Below, piece after piece: positions 54,193 through 63,345 of a stretch of 64,000 nt of DNA. Source of the stretch: Aquimarina sp. AU58 (lineage in GTDB: Bacteria > Bacteroidota > Bacteroidia > Flavobacteriales > Flavobacteriaceae); contig NZ_OMPD01000014.1 of assembly GCF_900312745.1 (NCBI RefSeq), forward strand, positions 2,542,001 to 2,606,000, read 5' to 3'. Under the pieces are notes generated by a model, which saw only the letters and a program-made list of their open reading frames with translations, did not search any database and was not told the DNA's origin. Made by a program: the position numbers and the translations under genes. Within the stretch, counting starts at the first letter, position 1. Every line of letters starts with the position of its first letter.

Positions 54193-54996
54193 TTATGCAT
54201 TCAACGTTTCAATTAAACGCTCCATGGTGTTTTGTAATACGTATTGTACCTCTTTTGCACGATCTTCATTATACGTAATTTCATTATCGTCCATATATAA
54301 AATCTTATTCATTTCGAGCTGAAGCGTATGAATGTCGTTTTCCGGATTTCCGAAGTAACGGGTAATATGCCCTCCTTTAAAAGGGGAGTTGTGATTAACT
54401 TCAAAAGCTCCCGATTTTAATCCGTTTAACGCAGCCGTAATGAGTTCTGGCGATGCGGTTTTCTCATCGTTATTCCCTAAAATCATATCGGGAAAAGGAT
54501 CTTTTTGAATAGTACTTACTTTATGGCGAATAGAATGTGCATCCCAAAGTAAAACCTTGCCAAACTGCTTTTTTCTATCTTCTATCAGAGTCTTAACTTG
54601 CTCGTAGTAGGGCCAGTAATAGGTCTCTAATCTTCTTTTAATTTCGGTTTGATCGGGTTCGAATTCTTGAGATTTATAAATTTTATTACCATAGAAATCT
54701 GTAACAGGTGTATTACTGGTAATAAGCCTATTATCATTATATAAGGGCACACTTTTGGGGTCTCTATTAAGATCGATGACCCATCGGCTTAGATTTGCCT
54801 TAATTACAGTGATACCCATAGCCGGTGCAAATTCATACAGTCGATGCACAAACCAATCGGTATCATCAAGGTGCTTACGCATTCTTTTTTTATACTGTTT
54901 TTTTATTGCTGCAGGAAACTTTGTTCCCGAATGCGGTACACTTATAATTATAGGAACTATAGGTGCTTTGGCTTCTGTAATCTTAAATAGATTCAC
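54193..54996 (-). CDS. hutG: N-formylglutamate amidohydrolase
   Basis: A 267-residue member of the FGase family: VPHSGTKFP at about 18-26, then DTDWFVHRLYEF and the LLWDAHSIR motif with Asp and His (about 148-156). It releases glutamate and formate from N-formylglutamate. Overlaps the hutD-like gene by 4 bases; the substrate comes from HutF. Confidence 0.9.
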   Translation of the reverse strand: MNLFKITEAKAPIVPIIISVPHSGTKFPAAIKKQYKKRMRKHLDDTDWFVHRLYEFAPAMGITVIKANLSRWVIDLNRDPKSVPLYNDNRLITSNTPVTDFYGNKIYKSQEFEPDQTEIKRRLETYYWPYYEQVKTLIEDRKKQFGKVLLWDAHSIRHKVSTIQKDPFPDMILGNNDEKTASPELITAALNGLKSGAFEVNHNSPFKGGHITRYFGNPENDIHTLQLEMNKILYMDDNEITYNEDRAKEVQYVLQNTMERLIETLNA

Positions 54997-55595
54997 ACGT
55001 TTACATTTTTATCATTAGTTGTTATTTCAGAAAAAACTAAGGTACTATCTTTTATGGCATTAATATGCATAATCGTTGCTATTGGCTGGCGTATCATCAA
55101 TACATCAGATTGACTAATCGTATATGCTTTATCATTGATATCGATGGTAACTTCTCCAGAATACGTATAGATAAACACCCAATCTCGCTTATTTTGAATA
55201 GGGTATGAGGTGTTCTCATTTTGGGTAACATTACGAGCATTTAGTGTACCAACCGTATTACCTGTGGTCATCAGATTAAAATCTGTACATTTTCCTATAG
55301 AGGATGTTTTCCAACCGCCTTCAAATATATCACTATCTAATTTAGAAAGTTGTTTCGTATATTGGTTTTCGTGCTGTAATGTTATTTCTCCGTCCAAAAC
55401 CAATAATGTTCTCGATACCCCGGGAAGCGAAGTAAAAACAGATTTTTCTACTGCAACAGTTGCCATACTTAACCTGAAATCAAAATTTAATTCCTTGTAA
55501 TTTGCCGTTGGCGGATGCATAAAAAATTGTGTGGTTGTACCTCCCGACCAGGTATTGGTTTTAAATGTATCTGCTGTTATGACAGTAATTTCCAT
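54993..55595 (-). CDS. hutD: HutD/Ves family protein
   Basis: A 200-residue cupin-fold protein of the HutD/Ves family (WSGGTTTQFFMHP at about 17-29, LLVLDGEITLQH at about 63-74). HutD is thought to bind formylglutamate and limit pathway activity; its location between hutU and hutG supports the same here. Overlaps hutG by 4 bases. Confidence 0.88.
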   Translation of the reverse strand: MEITVITADTFKTNTWSGGTTTQFFMHPPTANYKELNFDFRLSMATVAVEKSVFTSLPGVSRTLLVLDGEITLQHENQYTKQLSKLDSDIFEGGWKTSSIGKCTDFNLMTTGNTVGTLNARNVTQNENTSYPIQNKRDWVFIYTYSGEVTIDINDKAYTISQSDVLMIRQPIATIMHINAIKDSTLVFSEITTNDKNVNV

Positions 55596-55606
55596 ATACG
55601 ATGAAC

Positions 55607-57607
55607 TTATATAAAACCTTCTAAGAATTCTTCATCTACCAAATTAGGTAATGTTACTTTAAGTTGTGGAGTTCTTTCCATTTCACGTTTTATAGCAAAC
55701 AGTGCTTCTTCATTTCGAGCCCAACTTCTTCTTGAGATTCCATTATTTACATCATAAAATAGCATACGTTCCAGTTTTTCTGAAGCTTCTGCGGTTCCAT
55801 CAAGTAACATCCCGAATCCACCGTTGATTACTTCTCCCCAGCCAACACCACCACCATTGTGGATAGATACCCAGGTAGCTCCTCTAAAACTATCTCCGAT
55901 CACATTATGAATTGCCATATCTGCAGTAAATTTACTACCGTCATAAATATTACTGGTTTCACGATAAGGAGAATCGGTACCACTCACATCGTGGTGATCT
56001 CTCCCCAGAACTACCGGAGCCGAGATTTTTCCACTTTCAATTGCTTTGTTAAAGGCTTCAGCAATTTTGATTCTTCCTTCGGCATCGGCATATAAAATAC
56101 GAGCTTGAGAACCAACCACAAGTTTGTTTTGCTTGGCTTCTCTAATCCAGGTAATATTATCCTGCATCTGCTGTTGAATTTCTTTTGGAGAAACTTTCTT
56201 GATAGCTTCCATTACTTCTAGAGCAATCTGATCTGTAGTGTCCAGATCTTCTGGTTTCCCAGAAGTACATACCCATCTAAAAGGTCCAAATCCATAATCA
56301 AAACACATAGGTCCCAAAATATCCTGTACATAAGAGGGGTATTTAAAATCAATACCATTTTTTGCCATAATATCTGCTCCTGCACGAGAAGCTTCGAGTA
56401 AGAACGCGTTTCCGTAATCAAAGAAATAGGTACCTCTTGCCGTATGTTTATTAATGGCATTAGCATGCCTGCGAAGCGATTCCTGAACTTTGTTTTTAAA
56501 TGCTTCGGGATCATTGCTAATCAGGGTATTGGCTTCTTCATAATTTAGTCCCGCGGGATAATACCCTCCAGACCAGGGGTTATGCAATGATGTTTGATCA
56601 GATCCTAATTGAATGTAGATATTTTCATCATAAAAACGTTCCCAGATATCTACAACATTACCTTGATAGGCAATAGAAACAGTTTCTTCTTGCTCCATCG
56701 CTTTTTGAACCCTGGTTACCAAATCATTTAAATCATCAAGGATTTCATCTACCCAGCCTTGCTCATGGCGTTTTTGGGCAGCTTTTGGGTTTACTTCTGC
56801 ACATATGGTAATACATCCTGCAATATTTCCGGCTTTTGGTTGTGCACCACTCATTCCTCCTAACCCAGAAGTTAAAAAGATTTTACCAGCAGGAGTTTCT
56901 TCGGGTTTCAATGTTTTTCTAAAAGCGTTCATTACGGTAATAGTAGTACCGTGCACAATACCTTGAGGACCAATATACATATAGCTCCCTGCGGTCATTT
57001 GCCCATATTGTGTTACCCCCAGGGCATTGTATTTTTCCCAATCATCGGGTTTTGAATAATTAGGAATCATCATTCCGTTGGTTACAACCACTCTGGGCGC
57101 ATCTTTTGAAGAAGGAAATAATCCCATGGGATGCCCCGAGTACATATGCAACGTTTGTGTTTCGGTCATTGTAGCCAGATACTGCATCGTGAGTATATAC
57201 TGCGCCCAATTTTGAAATACAGCACCGTTACCTCCATAAGTAATTAGTTCGTACGGGTGCTGTGCGACCGCATGATCAAGGTTATTCTGAATCATAAGCA
57301 TGATTCCTGCTGCTTGTTTTGTTTTTGCAGGATATTCATCGATAGGACGAGCATACATCGTATATTCTGGCATAAAACGATACATATAGATACGACCGAA
57401 TGTATTTAGTTCATCTAAAAACTCACTGGCAAGTTCTTTATGCCAGTCTTTCGGAAAATAGCGTAATGCGTTTTTAAGCGCGAGTTTTTTTTCTTCGTTA
57501 GAAAGAATTTGTTTTCTTTTTGGGGCACGGCTAATTTTAGAATCCAAAGATCTCTTTGGAGGCATTGTTTTAGGAATCCCTTGAAGTATTTGTTCTTTGA
57601 AATTCAT
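55607..57607 (-). CDS. hutU: Urocanate hydratase
   Basis: A 666-residue NAD-dependent urocanase, longer than the common 550-residue form but usual for Bacteroidota. Recognised by NGGGVGWGEVINGGFG near residues 592-607, HMYSGHPMGLFPS (about 155-167) and HGTTITVMNAFR. It converts urocanate to imidazolone propionate. Second-step enzyme, between hutI and hutD in the operon. Confidence 0.95.
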   Translation of the reverse strand: MNFKEQILQGIPKTMPPKRSLDSKISRAPKRKQILSNEEKKLALKNALRYFPKDWHKELASEFLDELNTFGRIYMYRFMPEYTMYARPIDEYPAKTKQAAGIMLMIQNNLDHAVAQHPYELITYGGNGAVFQNWAQYILTMQYLATMTETQTLHMYSGHPMGLFPSSKDAPRVVVTNGMMIPNYSKPDDWEKYNALGVTQYGQMTAGSYMYIGPQGIVHGTTITVMNAFRKTLKPEETPAGKIFLTSGLGGMSGAQPKAGNIAGCITICAEVNPKAAQKRHEQGWVDEILDDLNDLVTRVQKAMEQEETVSIAYQGNVVDIWERFYDENIYIQLGSDQTSLHNPWSGGYYPAGLNYEEANTLISNDPEAFKNKVQESLRRHANAINKHTARGTYFFDYGNAFLLEASRAGADIMAKNGIDFKYPSYVQDILGPMCFDYGFGPFRWVCTSGKPEDLDTTDQIALEVMEAIKKVSPKEIQQQMQDNITWIREAKQNKLVVGSQARILYADAEGRIKIAEAFNKAIESGKISAPVVLGRDHHDVSGTDSPYRETSNIYDGSKFTADMAIHNVIGDSFRGATWVSIHNGGGVGWGEVINGGFGMLLDGTAEASEKLERMLFYDVNNGISRRSWARNEEALFAIKREMERTPQLKVTLPNLVDEEFLEGFI

Positions 57608-57689
57608 ATTTATTTTTTTTTAGTTTCATGGTTGTTACAGAATCGAATTCGATACAAGCCATTGAAATTTGATTTTATACCATTTGTAG

Positions 57690-58928
57690 TTATACTAACT
57701 TTCCACGTTTCCATACCTGGGAAGGAAGGAGTTTTCCCTGGTGATAAAAGATTTCATGTACATGCCCTGTTTCAAACAGGTTAAAATCTGCAAGCATTCC
57801 AGAAATTAATCTTCCTCTGTCGTCTAGGTTAAGTGCTGCTGCCGCTCTACAGGTAATTCCGGCAAGAACTTCGGCATTACTTAGTTTTTGAAATGTTCCC
57901 AGAATAGATGCCTGGGTTAGTAAATCACCCATTGGTGCCGAACCAGGATTCCAGTCACTGGCAATAGCTAATGCTCCTCCAGCATCCAAAATTTTTCGGG
58001 CAGGAGTAAAATCACATCCTAAGCCTATTGAAGCACCGGGTAACGCAACCGAAATCACATTACTTTGGGCTAGCATTTGTATTTCATTCTCGGTACTGGC
58101 TTCTAAATGATCTGCACTAATAGCTCCTACTTTTACAGCTACTTCGCTACCTCCGGTATTAAACTGATCTGCATGTACCGTAATATCGAATCCCATCTGT
58201 TTTGCTTTTTCAAAATAGGGATAGATATCAGAAGGGAGAAATGCGCCTTGCTCAACAAAAGCATCAATTCGGTTGGTGAGCTGTTCTTCTTTTAATATAG
58301 GAAAAAGGGTAGTGCTCATCTCTTCGAGGTATGCTTTGTGATCTCCGTTAAAATCCTTCGGCAATATATGCCCTGCAAGACAGGTAGAGACTAAATCTGC
58401 TGCTGTACTGATATTTGCAGTTTTTATAGCGCGTAGCATTTTAAGCTCTTCTGTAACCGAAAGCCCATATCCGCTTTTTACTTCTGCAGTTGTGATTCCT
58501 CTTTTTAATAAGGTGTTAGCTCGTTGTATAACTCCATCGGTAAGTATCTGTTGTTCTGCTTTTCTGGTTTGGGTAACAGTATCCCAGATACCTCCACCAG
58601 CTTCGGCTATTTCTAAATAGGATCTTCCTGCATTTCGCATGGCATAATCATTAGCCCTGGATCCAGAAAAACAGATATGCGTATGAGCATCTATAAATCC
58701 GGGAGTACATACGTGATCGGTATGCAATTCTATGATTTCTGCATGTAACGCATGGGCCTTTTCTTTTAAATCAGAGAACACTCCAATGGTATGAATGTTT
58801 TCACCTTCAATAAGAATACCAGCATTCTCAATAATTTCGAGATCCTGATCTTTTATCGTGCCTTTATTACCCGTTTTTTGTAGCGGTATAAGCTGCGTGA
58901 TCGGGCCTATTAATGTATATGTTGTCAT
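57690..58928 (-). CDS. hutI: Imidazolonepropionase
   Basis: A 412-residue metal-dependent amidohydrolase that opens imidazolone propionate. Metal motif DAHTHICFSGSRANDY (about 82-97), a later HADQFN and the SDWNPGSAP motif (about 335-343). Full length. Fourth gene-order position after hutH. Confidence 0.96.
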   Translation of the reverse strand: MTTYTLIGPITQLIPLQKTGNKGTIKDQDLEIIENAGILIEGENIHTIGVFSDLKEKAHALHAEIIELHTDHVCTPGFIDAHTHICFSGSRANDYAMRNAGRSYLEIAEAGGGIWDTVTQTRKAEQQILTDGVIQRANTLLKRGITTAEVKSGYGLSVTEELKMLRAIKTANISTAADLVSTCLAGHILPKDFNGDHKAYLEEMSTTLFPILKEEQLTNRIDAFVEQGAFLPSDIYPYFEKAKQMGFDITVHADQFNTGGSEVAVKVGAISADHLEASTENEIQMLAQSNVISVALPGASIGLGCDFTPARKILDAGGALAIASDWNPGSAPMGDLLTQASILGTFQKLSNAEVLAGITCRAAAALNLDDRGRLISGMLADFNLFETGHVHEIFYHQGKLLPSQVWKRGKLV

Positions 58929-58979
58929 ATTATATTTTTTTCCTTTACATCAAGCTAAGGGAACTACTTAATTTTTGGA

Positions 58980-60560
58980 CTAATACTGTTCAAATTCACT
59001 AGAAAACTGTGTTTCCAGAGATACGTGTTCTTTTAAGGATACTTGATTAGCAGTAGTAATTATAGTTTTGTTTTGGATGATTTTGATTCCTTTCTCAATA
59101 TCGTCTGCAAATACCCTGTCTTTATCTGCAAAAGATACGGCTTCTCGTACTTTTTTATGAATTTCATCTAGAATAACCCCTGATTTTAAAGGTTTTCTGT
59201 ATTCGAATGCCTGAGCGGCAGTTAATAACTCTATAGCTAGGATTTTTTCCAGATTTTCGATTACTCTTAGTGCTTTTCTACCACCGATTGATCCCATACT
59301 TACATGATCTTCCTGGCCAAGAGAGGTAGGAATACTATCTGCACTGGATGGAAAACATAATCCTTTGTTTTCACTTGCTAAAGCAGCAGTAGTATATTGT
59401 AGTATCATATATCCAGAATTGATACCTGTATCTTGCATTAATAATTTAGGAACTCCAGGAGAATTACCTTCTAATGCCAGGTAAATTCTTCTATCAGAAA
59501 TATTACCTAGTTCTGAAGCTGCTAAACATGCATAATCAATAGCCATAGCTAGCGGTTGCCCATGAAAACTACCCCCGCTAATAGTTAACTCTTCGTTGAT
59601 TATTATTGGATTGTCGGTTACCGAATTTAGCTCTACTTCGAGAAGTTCTTTTAAATGTAACCATGCATTTCTAGATGAACCATGCACTTGTGGCATACAG
59701 CGTAAAGAATACGGATCCTGAACCCGATCACAATCGATATGGTCTTCCATAATTTCAGAACCTTTTAATAGAGATTTTATTCTTGAAGCAACATGAATAT
59801 TACCTTTATAGGGGCGTAATTGATGTAGTTCTTTAAAAAATGGTTTTACAGAACCTTGCAATCCCTCGATCATCATTGCTCCAATAATATCTGCTTGTGT
59901 AAGACAGCTATGTAATTTTGCAACTACCTGTACTGCATGTGCTGCAATAAATTGAGTTCCGTTGATTAAAGCTAATCCTTCTTTTGGACCAAGATCAAGA
60001 GGTTTTAAGCCTGTGATGTCAAACAACTCTTTTGTGGTGATTACTTTATTTTGATATTCGACTTTCCCTAATCCCAGTAAAGGTAAAAACAGGTGAGAGA
60101 GCGGGGCCAAGTCTCCGGATGCTCCAACAGATCCCTGGCTGGGAACAATAGGTATGGCATCATTATTAATATGCCACAGAATTCTGTCTAATGTTTTTTC
60201 TGCAATACCAGAATATCCTTTTGCCAAAGATTGAATTTTGAGAATGAGCATGAGCTTAGCAATCTCGGTATCTATGGGTTCGCCAACACCTACACTATGA
60301 CTTTGTAAGATGTTACTTTGTAAAATATTGGTTTCTTCTTTAGATATTTTTGTAGTACAAAGTGGTCCAAAACCTGTATTAATACCATATACAGGCGCTC
60401 CTTTTTCTACAATATTTTCTACTACCTGCTGACTTTTTTTTACGCTATCGCGAGAAGTTTCAGAGATAACTCCGGTGGTTTCTCCACGAGCAATTTGTAT
60501 TGCTATACCTGCAGTTAGGTAATCTTCTCCAAATGAAAAATGGTTTGTTATCGTTGACAT
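58980..60560 (-). CDS. hutH: Histidine ammonia-lyase
   Basis: A 526-residue lyase that removes ammonia from histidine to give urocanate. The MIO cofactor forms from Ala147-Ser148-Gly149 in GSVGASGDLAPL (143-154). Full length. First gene of the minus-strand hut operon; its upstream region (80 bases) is shared with the divergent LysR gene. Confidence 0.97.
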   Translation of the reverse strand: MSTITNHFSFGEDYLTAGIAIQIARGETTGVISETSRDSVKKSQQVVENIVEKGAPVYGINTGFGPLCTTKISKEETNILQSNILQSHSVGVGEPIDTEIAKLMLILKIQSLAKGYSGIAEKTLDRILWHINNDAIPIVPSQGSVGASGDLAPLSHLFLPLLGLGKVEYQNKVITTKELFDITGLKPLDLGPKEGLALINGTQFIAAHAVQVVAKLHSCLTQADIIGAMMIEGLQGSVKPFFKELHQLRPYKGNIHVASRIKSLLKGSEIMEDHIDCDRVQDPYSLRCMPQVHGSSRNAWLHLKELLEVELNSVTDNPIIINEELTISGGSFHGQPLAMAIDYACLAASELGNISDRRIYLALEGNSPGVPKLLMQDTGINSGYMILQYTTAALASENKGLCFPSSADSIPTSLGQEDHVSMGSIGGRKALRVIENLEKILAIELLTAAQAFEYRKPLKSGVILDEIHKKVREAVSFADKDRVFADDIEKGIKIIQNKTIITTANQVSLKEHVSLETQFSSEFEQY

Positions 60561-60640
60561 ATGCGTATTTCTATTTTTTTACTAAAATAATACCTATTTT
60601 TGATAATTAGAAATACTAATTTGATCATTAATTAATAACT

Positions 60641-61519
60641 ATGAGTTATCAAATAGAACTTCGACACTTCACCTATTTTATGGCAGTAGCCGAGGAGTTA
60701 CATTTCAGAAAAGCTGCAGATCGATTGTTTATTTCTCAACCGGGATTAAGTAGGCAAATCAAGCAAATGGAAGAAATAATAGGTGTTGCTCTTTTTGTGA
60801 GAAATAAAAGAAAGGTAACATTAACGGCTGCAGGGGTGTATCTTAAGAAGGAGTTAGATTATATTTTTAACCATATTGATTTTACGATACGACAAACCCG
60901 TTTGATTGATCAGGGGAGTAATGGGGAGATTAGAATTGGTTTTTTGGGATCTGCTATGCAAACGGTTATTCCAGAACTATTGGTTATGGTTAATAAAGAA
61001 CTCCCCGATATACAATTTAGTTTAGAAGAAATGTCTAATCATCTGCAGGTAGAAGCTGTAGAAAAAGATCAGCTAGATCTTGGTTTTGTACGATTAGCAC
61101 GTGTGCCCGAAGGTATACAAAAGAAAACAGTTCATACAGATTCATTTTCTTTGGTAGTACCATTAGAGCATCAGCTTACCTCAAAAACTTTTAAAAGTAT
61201 TGCACAAGTATCTGATGAGCATTTTATTTTGTTTTCATCAGATTATAGTTCTTTGTATTATGATAAAATTATGAGTATCTGCGAGGATAAAGGATTTACC
61301 CCCAAGGTGACACATAAGTCGGTACATGCACAGACTATTTTTAAATTGGTAGAGAGTGGGTTAGGAGTTGCTATTGTTCCTACATCATTACAACAGGGTT
61401 TTGATCTGGGCGTAAAGTTTTTAGAGATCCCAAAAATACCTCAAAAAGCAATACTTTCTGTTATTTGGAAAAAAGACAATCGAAACCCTGCACTACAGCA
61501 AATTTTGAAATTCTTATAA
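60641..61519 (+). CDS. LysR-type transcription regulator, probably of hut
   Basis: A 292-residue LysR regulator: winged helix-turn-helix at 1-65 (RHFTYFMAVAEELHFRKAADRL, SQPGLSRQIKQME) and a co-inducer-binding domain at about 90-290. It is divergent from hutH with only 80 bases between. LysR control of hut is unlike the HutC repressor of Proteobacteria or HutP of Bacillus; the assignment to hut is from position. Ligand probably urocanate or histidine (inference). Confidence 0.9.
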   Translation: MSYQIELRHFTYFMAVAEELHFRKAADRLFISQPGLSRQIKQMEEIIGVALFVRNKRKVTLTAAGVYLKKELDYIFNHIDFTIRQTRLIDQGSNGEIRIGFLGSAMQTVIPELLVMVNKELPDIQFSLEEMSNHLQVEAVEKDQLDLGFVRLARVPEGIQKKTVHTDSFSLVVPLEHQLTSKTFKSIAQVSDEHFILFSSDYSSLYYDKIMSICEDKGFTPKVTHKSVHAQTIFKLVESGLGVAIVPTSLQQGFDLGVKFLEIPKIPQKAILSVIWKKDNRNPALQQILKFL

Positions 61520-61570
61520 TAAAAGACCACATGTAATATACACCTAACCTCTCTATAAGTTTATATATAT

Positions 61571-61939
61571 TTATTCGTTTGGCATAGAATAGAAGAACTG
61601 CTCTTCAGTAATTTTACCATCATTTACTTGATAGACACAAACTTCTTCTATTTGCATACGACCTTGCTCTTTGAAGGTACAATCCATTTTCATGGCACAG
61701 CTAAAATGATTTTCTGCAACTACGGGTTCAGATATTTCTCCACCATGATACTCTTCGACAGAAGCAAACCAATCCTCACTTTTTTTAATCACGGCATCAA
61801 TACCCGAAGTTACTTCATTAGGTGTCCCTGGCATTTCTTTACTTACTATATTCTGAGCGTATAATTCTTTAAGAGCTTGCATATTTTCTCCCTGGCGACA
61901 GAGTTCTACTAGACGTTTGGCCACTTCTTGTGTGTTCAT
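61571..61939 (-). CDS. SnoaL/NTF2-like protein
   Basis: A 122-residue SnoaL-like (NTF2 fold) protein. Starts with helix RLVELCRQGENMQALKELYA, then the SKEMPG segment and beta strands ending FFYSMP. Members can be isomerases or ligand-binding proteins; nothing decides the function. Single gene with its own upstream region. Confidence 0.8.
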   Translation of the reverse strand: MNTQEVAKRLVELCRQGENMQALKELYAQNIVSKEMPGTPNEVTSGIDAVIKKSEDWFASVEEYHGGEISEPVVAENHFSCAMKMDCTFKEQGRMQIEEVCVYQVNDGKITEEQFFYSMPNE

Positions 61940-62036
61940 GATGTTAAAATTATTGGTTTATGAATAACTTGTGATATGTGTAAAATACAAAAAAAACGGC
62001 ATCGGTAATTTTAAAAAAATGTTATAATTTTTTTAC

Positions 62037-63344
62037 CTAACCAACGGCTTTCTTATAAACTGTAAGACAACGTTCTCGTGCCATTTTATGTTCTACCATA
62101 GGTTGTGGATAGGTAAGCTCATTACTATCTTTTACCCAGGTATGGATATAGGAAAGTTGTTTATCGAATTTGGTGATTTGTGTAGTAGGATTAAAGATTC
62201 TAAAATAAGGAGCTGCATCAACACCAGAACCGGCTGCCCATTGCCAGTTGCCTACATTAGCAGACATATCATAGTCTACTAGTTTTTCTGCAAAATAAGC
62301 CTCACCCCACCGCCAGTCGATCAATAAATGCTTGCATAGAAAACTAGCAACCACCATGCGTACACGATTATGCATATAGCCTGTTTGATTAAGTTGACGC
62401 ATCCCTGCATCTACTAATGGATACCCTGTTTGACCATTCATCCATTTTTCGAATTCTTGTTCGTTATTTCTCCATTCGATGCTATCATATTTCGGTTTAA
62501 AAGAAGAGTCCTTTGTATACGGATAATGCCATAGGATTTGCATAAAAAACTCTCTCCAGATAAGCTCTGACCAAAATACCTGATTATCTTCGGCAATAGC
62601 TTTTTTGATAATCGATCGAATTCCTACTGTTCCAAAACGTAGATGAGGACCTATTTTTGAAGTTCCGTTTTCTTTTGACGGGAAATTTCGGGTAGCCTCA
62701 TAGTTTTGAATAAGGTGAGGTGAAATATCATAATCCGGAATTTTGATAGATGAGGTTATAAATCCCATTTCCTGTAATGTTACATTAGCAAGATCGGTAT
62801 TCTTAACCAAATTATCCAGATATAACTTTGTAGAATGAATTTTTAATAAGGTGGGGTCAAATATTTCTTTCCATTTGTTTTTATAGGGGGTGTATACCAC
62901 ATATGGATTGCCATCTTTTTTTACAATTTCATCTTTTTCAAATATCACTTGATCTTTAAATGTATGTAATTGAACGCTATGCGTTTGTAAAAGTTTTTTG
63001 ACTAGAGTATCTCTCTCTTTTGCATAGGGTTCGTAATCATGATTGGTGTATACCTGTTGTATTTCGTATTGAGAAATTAGGGTTTCAAAAACTGTTTTAG
63101 GAGTGCCGTAATAGAGCGATAAAGAACTTTTGTATTGATGTTGAAGTGCTAACCTCATTTTTTGCAGCGTTTCAAAAATAAAAGTTACCCGGGCATCATT
63201 TTTTGGTAGATGATCTAAAATGTGTGTATCAAAAATAAAAATGGGTAAGACTGGATACTTTCCTTTTAGTGCTTCGAGAAACCCTGTATTGTCATCTAAT
63301 CTAAGATCTCTTCTAAACCAGAATACAGCGACTTTCTTTCTCAT
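62037..63344 (-). CDS. phrB: Deoxyribodipyrimidine photolyase (class I)
   Basis: A 435-residue photolyase/cryptochrome-family enzyme that repairs UV-induced cyclobutane dimers using light. N-terminal Rossmann part (VFWFRRDLRLDDNTG), FAD-binding part with TGYPLVDAGMRQLNQTGYMHN and DYDMSANVGNWQWAAGSG. It starts one base after the stop of the SDR gene, so the two are cotranscribed. Confidence 0.95.
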   Translation of the reverse strand: MRKKVAVFWFRRDLRLDDNTGFLEALKGKYPVLPIFIFDTHILDHLPKNDARVTFIFETLQKMRLALQHQYKSSLSLYYGTPKTVFETLISQYEIQQVYTNHDYEPYAKERDTLVKKLLQTHSVQLHTFKDQVIFEKDEIVKKDGNPYVVYTPYKNKWKEIFDPTLLKIHSTKLYLDNLVKNTDLANVTLQEMGFITSSIKIPDYDISPHLIQNYEATRNFPSKENGTSKIGPHLRFGTVGIRSIIKKAIAEDNQVFWSELIWREFFMQILWHYPYTKDSSFKPKYDSIEWRNNEQEFEKWMNGQTGYPLVDAGMRQLNQTGYMHNRVRMVVASFLCKHLLIDWRWGEAYFAEKLVDYDMSANVGNWQWAAGSGVDAAPYFRIFNPTTQITKFDKQLSYIHTWVKDSNELTYPQPMVEHKMARERCLTVYKKAVG

Positions 63345-63345
63345 A

